Shown here piece by piece: positions 35,777 to 44,525 of a DNA stretch of 64,000 nt. Numbering within the stretch: the stretch's first letter is position 1; each line of letters begins with the position of its first letter. This DNA is from VXOI01 sp965197575 (GTDB lineage Bacteria > Chloroflexota > Dehalococcoidia > Lucifugimonadales > UBA3495): the NCBI GenBank assembly GCA_965197575.1, contig OZ240214.1, positions 4,526,001 through 4,590,000 on the forward strand, written 5' to 3'. A program made the translations under genes and the position numbers. Below the pieces are notes generated by a model. The model made no database searches, was not told where the DNA came from, and worked only from the letters and a program-made list of their open reading frames with translations.

Positions 35777-36070
35777 AACACTAATGTGCAGCATTACGTA
35801 GCCGTTTCGCTTGGGTAAGGCGGCTACCCACGAAATCAAAGCGGCTCGCCCGCCGGGTTGGATTTGGTTGGCGTCGCACCAATTGACGGCGCGGGGCATC
35901 AGACCATCACTTTCGCACTCGAACAATCCGCCCTCAGCCCAGAAGGCGCCCTCGTCATCGTCGTTTAAGCCAGTGTAGGGGTCCGACGACAGGTCAACCA
36001 GAAAGTCCCTAACCGGCGGTGCGGGCTGTTCAAGATATTCGATGCTGACCACGCCAACGCTCAAGCTCAC
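35774..36070 (-). CDS. Hypothetical protein truncated or extended by IS element D
   Basis: 98 residues, acidic, soluble. Starts at a GTG with a GGGAGG five bases upstream, a good initiation site. Sequence (MSLSVGVVSIEYLEQPAPPVRDFLVDLSSDP…) is not recognised. Its last codons run into the right end of IS element D and the stop TAG lies in the target TA, so the natural C-terminus has probably been cut off by the insertion. Confidence 0.6.
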   Translation of the reverse strand: MSLSVGVVSIEYLEQPAPPVRDFLVDLSSDPYTGLNDDDEGAFWAEGGLFECESDGLMPRAVNWCDANQIQPGGRAALISWVAALPKRNGYVMLHISV

Positions 36071-36158
36071 GCTAACCTCCCGGTGTTTCGTACTGCAAGG
36101 GAACCAACTGAACGGGGACCAATAATAGCCGAGACCAGCCGGGACCGCTACCAGCAGC

Positions 36159-36312
36159 CGTCAGCAATCAGGGTCTTTTAATTGTCCATGCGGATGGCGA
36201 AGTGCCCAGGGCAACACTCGTGGTTGCCCCTATGGGGTAACGTGGTGTTGGGTGTGGCGGCGGCCATTGTGGACGCCTTGGACGGACAATTAAAAGACCC
36301 TGCGTCAGCAAT
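36159..36312. mobile_element. MITE family 2 with 10-bp target duplication
   Basis: A 134-bp element (36169-36302) with perfect 19-bp terminal inverted repeats CAGGGTCTTTTAATTGTCC, flanked on both sides by the direct repeat CGTCAGCAAT (36159-36168 and 36303-36312), the signature of transposition. No coding capacity. Related ends occur at 50985-51126 and 51614-51747. Confidence 0.9.
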
Positions 36313-36389
36313 CGTGTATGCTGTGGTTGCAGCCGAGAATGAGGCGTAGTCCAGAGACCGAAGGCGAGCCGACAAGGAGGGCGCTAGCC

Positions 36390-36662
36390 ATGGTTAAGAG
36401 CAAAAATATCAGCGTCGTCGGAAGGGCCATCTATCAGAAACTGCTCCCACGCCTTGCCGACACTGCGAAGAAGGGCCAAATCGTGGTCATCGACATCAAC
36501 AGCGGGGACTACGAGATCGCCGATGATGACATTACAGCTACGGACTTGTTGACGAAGCGGCGGCCGGACGCGATAACCTGGGCCGGGCGAGTCGGTTATC
36601 CTGCTCCTTACCGGATGAGCGCCAGAGGATTTTTCCCGGAAATATGCTCCAAGGAGAAATAA
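36390..36662 (+). CDS. Small protein, partner of the downstream protease
   Basis: 90 residues. ATG nine bases after AAGGAGG. Sequence MVKSKNISVVGRAIYQKLLP…RLADTAKKGQIVVIDINSGDYEIADDDITATDLL… shows the pattern of small proteins often found just upstream of retropepsin-like proteases in Chloroflexota and cyanobacteria. It may be an antidote or specificity factor, but nothing here proves that. It overlaps the next gene by 19 bases. Confidence 0.72.
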   Translation: MVKSKNISVVGRAIYQKLLPRLADTAKKGQIVVIDINSGDYEIADDDITATDLLTKRRPDAITWAGRVGYPAPYRMSARGFFPEICSKEK

Positions 36663-37039
36663 GCCCGAATCGGGAACTGCTATTCACGGTCGACATCAGC
36701 AATAGCGATCGGAGTTTCGAGCCAGTAGTCGTCATGTTGGATACCGGGTTCAATGGCTGGTTGGCTCTGCCCGGGGCAGTCATTCAGCAACTCGGTCTCG
36801 CTTTCGACCACAAGCGAGAGGCGATCCTTGCAAACGGAATAACAGAAGAGTTCAATCTCTACCGGGCCACAGTGCTTTGGCATGAGCGAGAACGAAGGAT
36901 TGTAGTCTTTGAATCCGGTGGAACGTCTCTGCTCGGTATGTCTATGTTGTGGGGAAGCAGAGTCACGTTCGATGCCCTGGAGGACGGCAGAGTGACCATT
37001 GAGGAGATTGAGCAGCGCCGCCCCAGCGCTAGCCCCTAA
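36644..37039 (+). CDS. Retropepsin-like aspartic protease family protein
   Basis: 131 residues. VMLDTGFNGWLALP contains the aspartyl-protease signature Asp33-Thr34-Gly35 followed by the Gly-rich flap-like region; LLGMSMLWGSRVTFD is the second family motif. A single-domain enzyme of this kind would act as a homodimer, each chain giving one Asp. The start overlaps the previous gene by 19 bases, and it ends four bases into the convergent MFS gene. Substrate unknown. Confidence 0.8.
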   Translation: MLQGEISPNRELLFTVDISNSDRSFEPVVVMLDTGFNGWLALPGAVIQQLGLAFDHKREAILANGITEEFNLYRATVLWHERERRIVVFESGGTSLLGMSMLWGSRVTFDALEDGRVTIEEIEQRRPSASP

Positions 37040-38544
37040 TCCCCCGGCGCGGCGCTTTCCTGCTCGCTGGTAGTCGGACGCGGCGCCGTCTCCCAGGCCG
37101 GTTGAGGTTCGCTCCGGCGCTTGGGGTTGCCTTGGAGGAACGACACCGTCGCCGAGGCCAGCACCAGCGCGATCATCACGTAGAAGGCGTAGCGCATTCC
37201 TACGGTAAAGGCGTTCTTCACCCCTTCTACGGTGTCTCCCCGCACCGCCTCCAGGCTGGGCTCGAAGCCCAGGGAGGCCATCGTGGCCGTGACGATTGTC
37301 GTGGCGATGGCCAGGCTCACCACGTTGGCCGAGTTCCGCACCAGGTTCAGGAACCCCGACACCACCCCGTAGCTCTCCCGCCCCACCGCGCTTAGCACCG
37401 AGCTCGAGTTGGGCGAGTAGAACGTGCCCATCCCGCAGTTCAACAGCACCAAAGCAGGCATCACCAGCCACAGCGACGATGTTTCGGTCACCCGGCTCAG
37501 CGCCAGCAGCCCTGCCGTCGACAACAACATGCCCCCCACGGTGAACCAGCGCCATCCGAAGCGGTCGGACAGCACTCCGGCGACTGACCCCATCGTGGCC
37601 ATGCAAAGCGCGGCCGGCACGACCACCAGTCCGGCGACCTTCGGGCTGTAACCCAGCACGTTTTGCAGGTAGAACGGCATCAGGAACAGCACCGACGACG
37701 AACCGAGGAAGGTCAGGAAGCCCGCCGCCACACCGAAGGAAAACACCCGGAACCGGAAAAACCGCAGGTCCAGCATCGGCGAAGGGCAACGCAGCTCCCA
37801 CCAGATGAAGCTCAGGAACAATGCGGCCGACAACACCAGCGCTATCAGGATCATCGGGGACGCCCAGCCCGCCTTGTGGGCGCTGGTCAAGCCTAGCAGC
37901 AACGACACCAGCATCCCGGAGGACAGGGCCGCCCCCACCCAGTCGAAGGAGCTACCGGACGGGGCCCGCTCCGACTCCCACCCGCGCAGCACCGCCAGCG
38001 TCGCCGCCACGCCGACCAGCCCCAACGGGATGTTCACGAAGAACACGGCCCGCCAGTTGAACCAGTCGACCACCACGCCGCCGATGGCCGGCCCGAACAC
38101 TGCCCCGACACCGACGGTGGTCATGAGCAAGCCGATGGCCCGGCCCCGCTCGTGCGGCGGGAACACTTGGGTCATAATGGCCATTCCGGTGCCCTGGGTC
38201 ATCGCCGCGCCCAATCCCTGGAACACTCGCGCGATGAGCAGCCAGGTCAGGTTGCCGGACAACCCGGCCCCCACGGCCCCGATCATCAGGACGAACGAGC
38301 CAAGGATGTAGACCCGCTTCCGCCCGATCAGGTCGGAAAGCCGCCCCATGGGCAGCAGGAGAGCGCTGATGACCAGCGCAAACCCGATGACCACCCACTG
38401 AACGCTGGGCAGGTCGATGTGCAGGGCCGAGGCGATGGAAGGCAGGGCGACGTTGACGCTGCCGTGGTCGACCACCGAAGTAAAGAGGCCAATGGCTAGG
38501 GCAAAGAAGACCCAGTACTTGTATTTCGCGCTGTTTTGAGCCAT
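37036..38544 (-). CDS. MFS exporter, DHA2 (EmrB/QacA-like) family
   Basis: 502 residues with about fourteen hydrophobic segments. Motif A-like GRLSDLIGRKRVYILG (about residues 67-82), the D-V-like RVFQGLGAAMTQGTGMAI motif and ERGRAIGLL loop identify drug:H+ antiporter family 2. Expels hydrophobic compounds. Acidic C-terminal tail. It converges with the protease gene. No regulator lies next to it. Confidence 0.9.
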   Translation of the reverse strand: MAQNSAKYKYWVFFALAIGLFTSVVDHGSVNVALPSIASALHIDLPSVQWVVIGFALVISALLLPMGRLSDLIGRKRVYILGSFVLMIGAVGAGLSGNLTWLLIARVFQGLGAAMTQGTGMAIMTQVFPPHERGRAIGLLMTTVGVGAVFGPAIGGVVVDWFNWRAVFFVNIPLGLVGVAATLAVLRGWESERAPSGSSFDWVGAALSSGMLVSLLLGLTSAHKAGWASPMILIALVLSAALFLSFIWWELRCPSPMLDLRFFRFRVFSFGVAAGFLTFLGSSSVLFLMPFYLQNVLGYSPKVAGLVVVPAALCMATMGSVAGVLSDRFGWRWFTVGGMLLSTAGLLALSRVTETSSLWLVMPALVLLNCGMGTFYSPNSSSVLSAVGRESYGVVSGFLNLVRNSANVVSLAIATTIVTATMASLGFEPSLEAVRGDTVEGVKNAFTVGMRYAFYVMIALVLASATVSFLQGNPKRRSEPQPAWETAPRPTTSEQESAAPGD

Positions 38545-38669
38545 GAAGGGAATAGTCCGTTACTGACAACCAGAAGCTTTTGGGCCTTGCTATTATAGGC
38601 GTTGGATGATGCCTAAGCCCCATTTTGCAGAATAGGCTTGTCCGACAACTACTTTCAGGAGGTGCACGA

Positions 38670-39230
38670 ATGGCAAGAATAGAACCGGCCCGGCGAGACA
38701 CCGTTCCCGCCGATCAATTGGAGGCCTTCGACGAATACGTCGCCCAGCGAGGCAGCGTCCCCGACGCCGGGCCTCTGTCGGTGATGATCAACGTGCCGGA
38801 GCTCATCAAGCGCGGCGAACACCTGCGGGCTTACTTGCGTAGCGACGAGTCCAGCCTGCCGTTGAACGTCCGCGAGTTGGGTATGCTGGTGACGGCCCGG
38901 GAGATGGACTGCCAGTTTATCTGGAACGCCCACGCCGCCATGGGCCGCCGTTCAGGACTGTCGGACGAACTGGTGGACAACCTGCGGGACAAAAAGGAGC
39001 TTACCGGCCTTTCACCAGAGGAGTCGGCGGTGGTCAACTACGGCCGGGAGTTCTTCCGCACCCACAAGGTCAGCGATGCTGCCTTCAACGAGGCCATGTC
39101 CCACTTCGGCGTCCGGGGCACTGTGGAACTGACGACCCTGATGGGCTATTACTCCTGCCTGGCCTTCAACATCAACGCCTTCGAGGTCGGCCTCCCCGCC
39201 GAAATCACCGAGCCCCCGCTGCCGGTGTAG
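38670..39230 (+). CDS. Carboxymuconolactone decarboxylase-like protein
   Basis: 186 residues, all-helical CMD/AhpD fold. REMDCQFIWNAHAAMG (about 65-82) has one Cys and the conserved His of the family; the usual CxxC pair is not complete, so it is unlikely to be a peroxiredoxin reductase. ATG at 38670 follows AGGAGGTGCACGA. Common next to oxidation and decarboxylation genes; substrate unknown. Its stop is followed by a perfect 26-bp palindrome. Confidence 0.85.
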   Translation: MARIEPARRDTVPADQLEAFDEYVAQRGSVPDAGPLSVMINVPELIKRGEHLRAYLRSDESSLPLNVRELGMLVTAREMDCQFIWNAHAAMGRRSGLSDELVDNLRDKKELTGLSPEESAVVNYGREFFRTHKVSDAAFNEAMSHFGVRGTVELTTLMGYYSCLAFNINAFEVGLPAEITEPPLPV

Positions 39231-39241
39231 CCGCCGGTCAG

Positions 39242-39267
39242 CCGACTGTTGAATATTCAACAGTCGG
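39242..39267. terminator. Perfect 26-bp palindrome after the CMD gene
   Basis: Arms CCGACTGTTGAAT and its complement, without any mismatch, 12 bases after a stop codon. A U-run is missing, so rho-independent termination is only possible; it may instead be an operator. Confidence 0.5.
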
Positions 39268-39448
39268 GCAATGTACAAACCGCCGTCGGAACGGTTAAAA
39301 TTCCCCGCAAGCTCTCCTCCCCAATGCTCCTTAATGGATACGGCAGTATGAACAAGGCCGTATCGGCAAGATTGGGGCGGCATCGCCCGGACGCTGTTAG
39401 TTTCCCCGGATCGGTCTCCTGGCAAATCGAGTTGCGGGGGTTACAACC

Positions 39449-41662
39449 TTGGCGGTAACAGCTACAGAGGCAGCGCAAAAGTTATTTGACCGGGTGGGGG
39501 ATTACCTGCCCGAAGAGGCTGCGAGGGTCGTGGAGGAGGCGTATTTCTACGCCGACCGTTGCCACGACGGCCAACTCCGCAAGTCCGGTGAGCCCTACAT
39601 CGCTCATCCCCTCGAAATCGCCCTCTACCTTGCCGAACTCAACCTCGACGACCAGACTATCGTTGCATCCCTTCTCCACGATGTCGTCGAGGACTGCGAC
39701 GTCTCACTCGAACAGATCAACGAGCGGTTCGGCCCCGAAGTCACCAAGCTGGTGGATGGCGTCACCAAGCTGACCCGCATGGACAGCCGGCTTCTCGACC
39801 CGGCCCACGACACCGGCGAAGGGCAGGACGACCCCGACAGCCTGCACGCCGAGAGTCTCCGCAAGATGCTGGTGTCCATGGCCGAGGACATCCGGGTCGT
39901 GTTGATCAAGCTGGCCGACCGGCTGCACAATATGCGTACCCTGGACGCTCTGCCCCCCGACCGGCGGCGGAGCATCGCCCAAGAGACCCTGGACATCTAC
40001 TCCCCCCTGGCCCACCGCCTGGGTATCTGGGAGATCAAGTGGCGGCTCGACGACCTGGCCTTCCGGCACCTCGACGAGCAGAAGTACCGTGAAATCTCCA
40101 AGACGATGGCGTCGAAGCGGAACGAACGGGAAGCCTACGTCGATGAGGTGGCCTCCATTCTGCGGGACCAGTTGGAGCAGACCGGGATCGAGGGTGACGT
40201 TACCGGCCGTCCCAAGCATATCTACAGCACCTACCGCAAGATGCAGAAATACGAGGAGCAGGGGAAGGAACTCCGCGACATCTACGACCTCTTCGCCCTC
40301 AGGGTGCTGGTCGATACCGTCGCCGACTGCTACCGGACACTGGGGACCGTACATCAGTTGTGGCACCCCATCCCCGGCCAATTCGACGACTACATCGCCA
40401 ACCCCAAAGAGAACATGTACCAGGCCCTCCACACCACTGTCATCTGCGAGGGCGGCACACCGCTGGAAGTCCAGATCAAGACCCACGATCTGCACCGCGT
40501 CGCCGAATACGGCGTCGCCGCCCACTGGCGCTACAAAGAGGGCCGGAGCAGCGACATCCGGTTCGAGGAGAAGATGACCTGGCTCCGGCAATTGCTGGAG
40601 TGGCAGCGCGACGTCACCGGCACTGCTGAGTTCATCGAGTCGGTCAAGCAGGACATCCTGCCCGACCAGGTGTTCGTCTACACCCCCAAGGGGCGCATCG
40701 TGGAGCTGGTCTCCGGCTCCACCCCGATAGACTTCGCCTACAAGATTCACACGGAGCTGGGACACCGTTGCGTCGGGGCCAAAGTCAACGGCAAGCTGGT
40801 CTCGCTGGATACGGCGCTGCAAAGCGGCGACACCGTGGAAATCATGAGCTCCAAGTCGGATCGCGGCCCTAGCCTCGACTGGATGAACCCCAATCGGGGC
40901 TACGCCCGTTCCGCCACTGCCCGGCAGAGCATTCGCCAGTGGTTCCGGCGGCAGGAGCGCGGCCCCAACATCCAACGGGGCCGGGAGATGCTGCGCCGCG
41001 AGCTGCGCCGCTTGAACCAGAAGCTCAAGGACAGCGAGATTCTGGACCTCTTCAAGTACGACTCTATGGACGAGTTGCTGGCCAATCTGGGATCAGGCGG
41101 GCTGACGGAAAACCATCTGGCCCAACGGCTGGCCCAAGCGGTGCAGGTCCCGGAGCCCCCGCTGGCCCAGAAGCGCACCGACCTGCCCCTGTCCAGCCCA
41201 AGCTCCGGGATCACCGTCTTGGGCGTGGGCGACCTCCTCACCCGCATGGGCCGCTGTTGCAACCCGATCCCGGGCGACTCGATCACGGGGTTCGTCACGC
41301 GCTCCCGGGGGGTGACGGTCCACAAGCAGGACTGTCCCAGCGTCAAACACGAAGACGACCAAGAGCGGTTCGTGAAGGTCGAGTGGGGCCAGGCGCGGGA
41401 GCTTTACCCAGTGCGGGTGATGATGAAAGCCTACGACCGGGTCGGACTGTTGCGCGACCTGACCCAAATGGTGTCGGAAGAGGGGGTGAACATCGCCTCG
41501 GTGATTACCACGGAGCTCACCGACGGCACCGTCACCATGGCCCTCACCGTCCACACCACCGGATTGGAGCAGCTGGGTAAGCTGTTCTCGAAGCTGGAGG
41601 GTGTGCGTGGCTGCATCTCGGTCCACCGCGACCGTTCCGCCACCGCAGCCGCAAGCGTCTAG
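39449..41662 (+). CDS. Bifunctional (p)ppGpp synthetase/hydrolase Rel
   Basis: 737 residues, full length. N-terminal HD hydrolase domain with His53, His77-Asp78 and Glu81-Asp82 (HDVVED), synthetase domain with YRKMQKYE and IYDLFALRVLVDT…YQALHTTV, TGS domain (VFVYTPKGRIVELVSGSTPIDFAY), zinc/helical region and C-terminal ACT domain (YDRVGLLRDLTQMVSEEGVNI). Both activities look intact. Controls the stringent response. Start is a TTG at 39449 giving MAVTATEAAQKLF. Confidence 0.95.
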   Translation: MAVTATEAAQKLFDRVGDYLPEEAARVVEEAYFYADRCHDGQLRKSGEPYIAHPLEIALYLAELNLDDQTIVASLLHDVVEDCDVSLEQINERFGPEVTKLVDGVTKLTRMDSRLLDPAHDTGEGQDDPDSLHAESLRKMLVSMAEDIRVVLIKLADRLHNMRTLDALPPDRRRSIAQETLDIYSPLAHRLGIWEIKWRLDDLAFRHLDEQKYREISKTMASKRNEREAYVDEVASILRDQLEQTGIEGDVTGRPKHIYSTYRKMQKYEEQGKELRDIYDLFALRVLVDTVADCYRTLGTVHQLWHPIPGQFDDYIANPKENMYQALHTTVICEGGTPLEVQIKTHDLHRVAEYGVAAHWRYKEGRSSDIRFEEKMTWLRQLLEWQRDVTGTAEFIESVKQDILPDQVFVYTPKGRIVELVSGSTPIDFAYKIHTELGHRCVGAKVNGKLVSLDTALQSGDTVEIMSSKSDRGPSLDWMNPNRGYARSATARQSIRQWFRRQERGPNIQRGREMLRRELRRLNQKLKDSEILDLFKYDSMDELLANLGSGGLTENHLAQRLAQAVQVPEPPLAQKRTDLPLSSPSSGITVLGVGDLLTRMGRCCNPIPGDSITGFVTRSRGVTVHKQDCPSVKHEDDQERFVKVEWGQARELYPVRVMMKAYDRVGLLRDLTQMVSEEGVNIASVITTELTDGTVTMALTVHTTGLEQLGKLFSKLEGVRGCISVHRDRSATAAASV

Positions 41663-41808
41663 GTCGGCCCGACGGTTCCCCCACTATCAGAACTCGTCAT
41701 CATCCCTGAGTCATAGTTACCGGCTGTTAGGGCTGTCAAAGGGCTCTTGCCCGAAGATTCGATAATGAATACTATCAGTAGCGCTCTAGACTCGGCAGGG
41801 GTGAGACT

Positions 41809-42714
41809 GTGCAGCAGGCTAACCGGTTGCAAGAGGTAATTCGTGCAATAGGTCAACCAGCGTTCCAGGCTCCTGGTGTGCTCATATATAATGCCGATTC
41901 ATTGGCCGCGATGCCCCGATTGCCGAGGGGAGTATTTGATCTAACAATCACGAGTCCGCCGTACAATATCGGTAAAGAGTATGAGACCACCCTACCGTTA
42001 AGCGATTATTTGGAATGGACCGCTAACTGGATAACTCAGGTCTATAGACTCACTAGCGCATTTGGGGCATTCTGGCTAAATCTTGGCTACATAGAGGTGC
42101 CGGGTCGCGGACGAGCGGTACCCTTACCATATCTGATATGGGATAAGGTGCCGTTTTATTTGCTTCAGGAGATCGTGTGGAATTATGGAGCTGGTGTTGC
42201 AGCGAGGCGCATGTTCTCACCCAGAAATGAAAAGTATTTGTGGTATGTTAAATCAGGGAACCGTTACACGTTCAATCTCGATGAGATAAGGGATCCGGAC
42301 GTTAAGTATCCGAATCAGAAGAAGAACGGCAGACTGCGGGTGAACCCGATTGGAAAGAACCCTACTGATGTATGGCAGATTCCGAAAGTAACGACAGGCG
42401 AAGGATTAGTCGGACGAAGGGCGTCTAAAGAGAGGACAGCCCACCCGGCACAATTTCCGGAAGCAATCATCGACAAGATCGTAAAGGGCTGTAGTAATCC
42501 AGGGGATCTGATTTTAGACCCCTTTGTTGGGTCTGGTACGACTGCGAAAGTTGCATTAAGTAATCACAGGCTCGTCGTCGGCTTTGACTTGAATCCTGCG
42601 TATATTGAGATCGCAACCCGCCGAATAACCAAGTCCTTGGCCTTCGAAGAGCAGTCGCAAGCTCAGCCTAAACTATTTGAGCAGGCTGAAGGATACAGTA
42701 GTATTAACTTGTAG
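41809..42714 (+). CDS. DNA methyltransferase of a ScaI-type restriction-modification system
   Basis: 301 residues. Catalytic motif IV SPPY (49-52 in TSPPYNIG) comes before the SAM-binding motif FVGSGTT (239-245): the order of beta-type amino-methyltransferases (N4-cytosine or N6-adenine). SPPY favours N4-cytosine, as for M.ScaI, which methylates AGTACT. Its 3' end overlaps the convergent restriction gene by 52 bases. GTG start. Lower G+C than surroundings points to transfer. Confidence 0.88.
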   Translation: MQQANRLQEVIRAIGQPAFQAPGVLIYNADSLAAMPRLPRGVFDLTITSPPYNIGKEYETTLPLSDYLEWTANWITQVYRLTSAFGAFWLNLGYIEVPGRGRAVPLPYLIWDKVPFYLLQEIVWNYGAGVAARRMFSPRNEKYLWYVKSGNRYTFNLDEIRDPDVKYPNQKKNGRLRVNPIGKNPTDVWQIPKVTTGEGLVGRRASKERTAHPAQFPEAIIDKIVKGCSNPGDLILDPFVGSGTTAKVALSNHRLVVGFDLNPAYIEIATRRITKSLAFEEQSQAQPKLFEQAEGYSSINL

Positions 42715-43292
42715 AGATTGGCTTCCTTGCTAAGTCGAGCTTGTTGCCCAGTTGCTGCCCTTTGCCCAATCCAATCCTCTTGGTCAAGCCAGCCGAAACG
42801 AATCCGTGTGATTTCAGGAGGAATAGCCTCACCAGGTGCTACTCTAGGAAAGTTAACCGCCAGTGTGTATCCTGATTTAGATTTCTTTGCGGTTGATCCA
42901 CGTTGAGTGTAACTTCGGTTCCCAAAAATGTTCCTGGGATTCGAGGAAGTCTTTATTTCGATTGAGTAACGATCGTTCGGTGCATAGATGATGTCTTTCT
43001 CGCTTGCCGAGTCGCCTCTGCGAAAATTTGGGTGGGTCAAGTTAAGCTCGAGGGGGATCAATTCATGGAGGAGGAAACCCATGATCTGTGGTTGAGGAAA
43101 TATGTGGACACCTATCGCGAACGGTCTCGAACCTATCGCAGATTCGAATATACCTTTCCATGCCTCAAGTGTTACTTTGACTATCTCCGTTACGTTTAAA
43201 GGGTGCTCTTCAATTAGACGACGGGTAATTGGAAGCCAGTCGTCAGGAACAACACCTTCGTATGGCGATTCCTCAGACCCGTTAGGCAACAT
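42663..43292 (-). CDS. ScaI-family type II restriction endonuclease
   Basis: 209 residues. Matches the ScaI family by SPYEGVVPDDWLPITRRLIEEHPL at the N-terminus, PQPQIMGFLLHELIPLE and YSIEIKTSS (Asp/Glu112-x-Lys114, the PD-(D/E)xK site), then NRSYTQR. ScaI cuts AGTACT to blunt ends; the same specificity here is an inference. The ATG overlaps the end of the controller gene by 11 bases, so the two are translated together. Confidence 0.87.
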   Translation of the reverse strand: MLPNGSEESPYEGVVPDDWLPITRRLIEEHPLNVTEIVKVTLEAWKGIFESAIGSRPFAIGVHIFPQPQIMGFLLHELIPLELNLTHPNFRRGDSASEKDIIYAPNDRYSIEIKTSSNPRNIFGNRSYTQRGSTAKKSKSGYTLAVNFPRVAPGEAIPPEITRIRFGWLDQEDWIGQRAATGQQARLSKEANLYKLILLYPSACSNSLG

Positions 43293-43500
43293 CTCTTACG
43301 AGGGTCTCTAATGGTATTCTGAGAGCCTTGGATAGCCGGATCAGGTTCAGCAAGCTGATATTCCTTTCTCCGCGCTCCACGGCTCCGACGTAAGTTCGGT
43401 GGAGCCCTGCAAGATCCGCGAGTGTTTCTTGGGAGACGCCTAGATCTAATCGCCGAGCTCTAACGTTCTTGCCCAAACGAACTAGCTGCACGCATTGCAT
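43282..43500 (-). CDS. Controller (C) protein of the restriction-modification system
   Basis: 72 residues, a helix-turn-helix protein of the XRE/C-protein class: NVRARRLDLGVSQETLADLAGLHRTYVGAVERGERNISLLNLIRLSKAL. The ATG at 43500 gives a size usual for C proteins; the longer reading adds 14 residues. C proteins bind C-boxes upstream of their own gene and delay endonuclease synthesis until host DNA is methylated. Next gene in the message is the endonuclease. Confidence 0.85.
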   Translation of the reverse strand: MQCVQLVRLGKNVRARRLDLGVSQETLADLAGLHRTYVGAVERGERNISLLNLIRLSKALRIPLETLVRDVA

Positions 43501-43522
43501 AACGGAATGATGAAATCTTGAT

Positions 43523-43533
43523 GACAATAAGTC
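43523..43533 (-). promoter_or_regulatory. Possible C-box operator
   Basis: GACTTATTGTC on the minus strand, an inverted GAC/GTC pair 23 bases before the controller ATG. C-boxes have the form GACT…AGTC; only half the bases match here. Confidence 0.4.
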
Positions 43534-43596
43534 TACATACAATGAGTATCATCATGATGCAGCCGCTACTACACACCAAATAGGGAGGAGATACCC

Positions 43597-43980
43597 ATGC
43601 CTGAGAGACAGCCGATAATTCCGCCGGGAGTATCGCCCAACCCCAATCTTTCCCCCGGCATCCGCGTTGGAGACTTCCTGTTCGTGTCCGGCCACGTCGG
43701 CACCGACGCCAGCGGCAACGTGGCAGTTGGCGACTGCGAGGCCCAGTCCCGCCAGGTGATGGCGAACATCCGGGGCGTGGTCGAGGCCGCCGGGGGCAGG
43801 ATGGAAGACGTGGTCAAGATCACCTGCTTCCTGACCAACATGGACGACTACCCCGCCTACGCCAAAGTCCGCCTGGAAACCTGGACCAACGACCCGCCCG
43901 CCAGCTCGACCGTCGGCGTTAGCACCCTGGTTCGTCCGGAGCTATTGGTGGAAGTAGAGGCTGTGGTAAAGCTGGGGTAG
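43597..43980 (+). CDS. RidA-family protein 1
   Basis: 127 residues of the YjgF/YER057c/UK114 fold. Contains PPGVSPNPNLSPGIRVGDFLFVSGHVGTD and LVRPELLVEVEAVV, with the conserved Arg (in LVRPE) that in RidA helps hydrolyse reactive enamines/imines. GGGAGGAG precedes the ATG by seven bases. Forms a two-gene unit with the next gene, 18 bases apart. Confidence 0.92.
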   Translation: MPERQPIIPPGVSPNPNLSPGIRVGDFLFVSGHVGTDASGNVAVGDCEAQSRQVMANIRGVVEAAGGRMEDVVKITCFLTNMDDYPAYAKVRLETWTNDPPASSTVGVSTLVRPELLVEVEAVVKLG

Positions 43981-43998
43981 CAAGAACGGAGGGTATCC

Positions 43999-44463
43999 AT
44001 GTCAGCAGAGCAGAAACTTAAGGACATGGGGATAGAGCTTGGCGAGCCCAATCCCCCGGTGGCCAACTTCATCCCCTCGGTGCGTACGGGCAACCTGCTT
44101 TACGTGGCCGGGCATATCGGGCGAATGCCCGATGGGTCGGTCCTGCATCAAGGCAAGGTCGGGCGGGACGTAACTGAGGAGCAAGGCTACGCCAGCGCTA
44201 GGCAGGCGATGATCAACTGCCTGACCGCCGTTAAAGCCGCCACCGGCAGTATCGACAAGGTGACCCGCGTCGTGAAGCTGCTGGTTATGGTGAACGCCGA
44301 TCCCGACTTCGAGCGGCATTTCATCGTGGGCAACGGCGCATCGGACCTGCTGGTGGACCTTTACGGAGACCAAGGCCGCCACGCCCGGTCAGCAGTGGGG
44401 ATGGTCGGCCTCCCGCTGCGGGCCCCGGTCGAAGTCGAGATGATTGTAGAGGTATCCGACTAA
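43999..44463 (+). CDS. RidA-family protein 2 (YjgH-like)
   Basis: 154 residues, longer RidA relative: ANFIPSVRTGNLLYVAGHIGRMPDG, QGYASARQAMINCLTAVKAATGSIDKVTRVVKLLV and GDQGRHARSAVGMVGLPLRAPVEVEMIVEV. In this subfamily the Arg that acts in imine hydrolysis is not in the usual place (GLPLRAPVEV), so activity may differ from that of RidA. ATG with CGGAGGG upstream. Confidence 0.9.
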   Translation: MSAEQKLKDMGIELGEPNPPVANFIPSVRTGNLLYVAGHIGRMPDGSVLHQGKVGRDVTEEQGYASARQAMINCLTAVKAATGSIDKVTRVVKLLVMVNADPDFERHFIVGNGASDLLVDLYGDQGRHARSAVGMVGLPLRAPVEVEMIVEVSD

Positions 44464-44525
44464 CGGAATAGAGAATTTGGAATAAAGAATGGTGAATTGG
44501 ATAGCGTAAACGCGAATTTCTGAAT

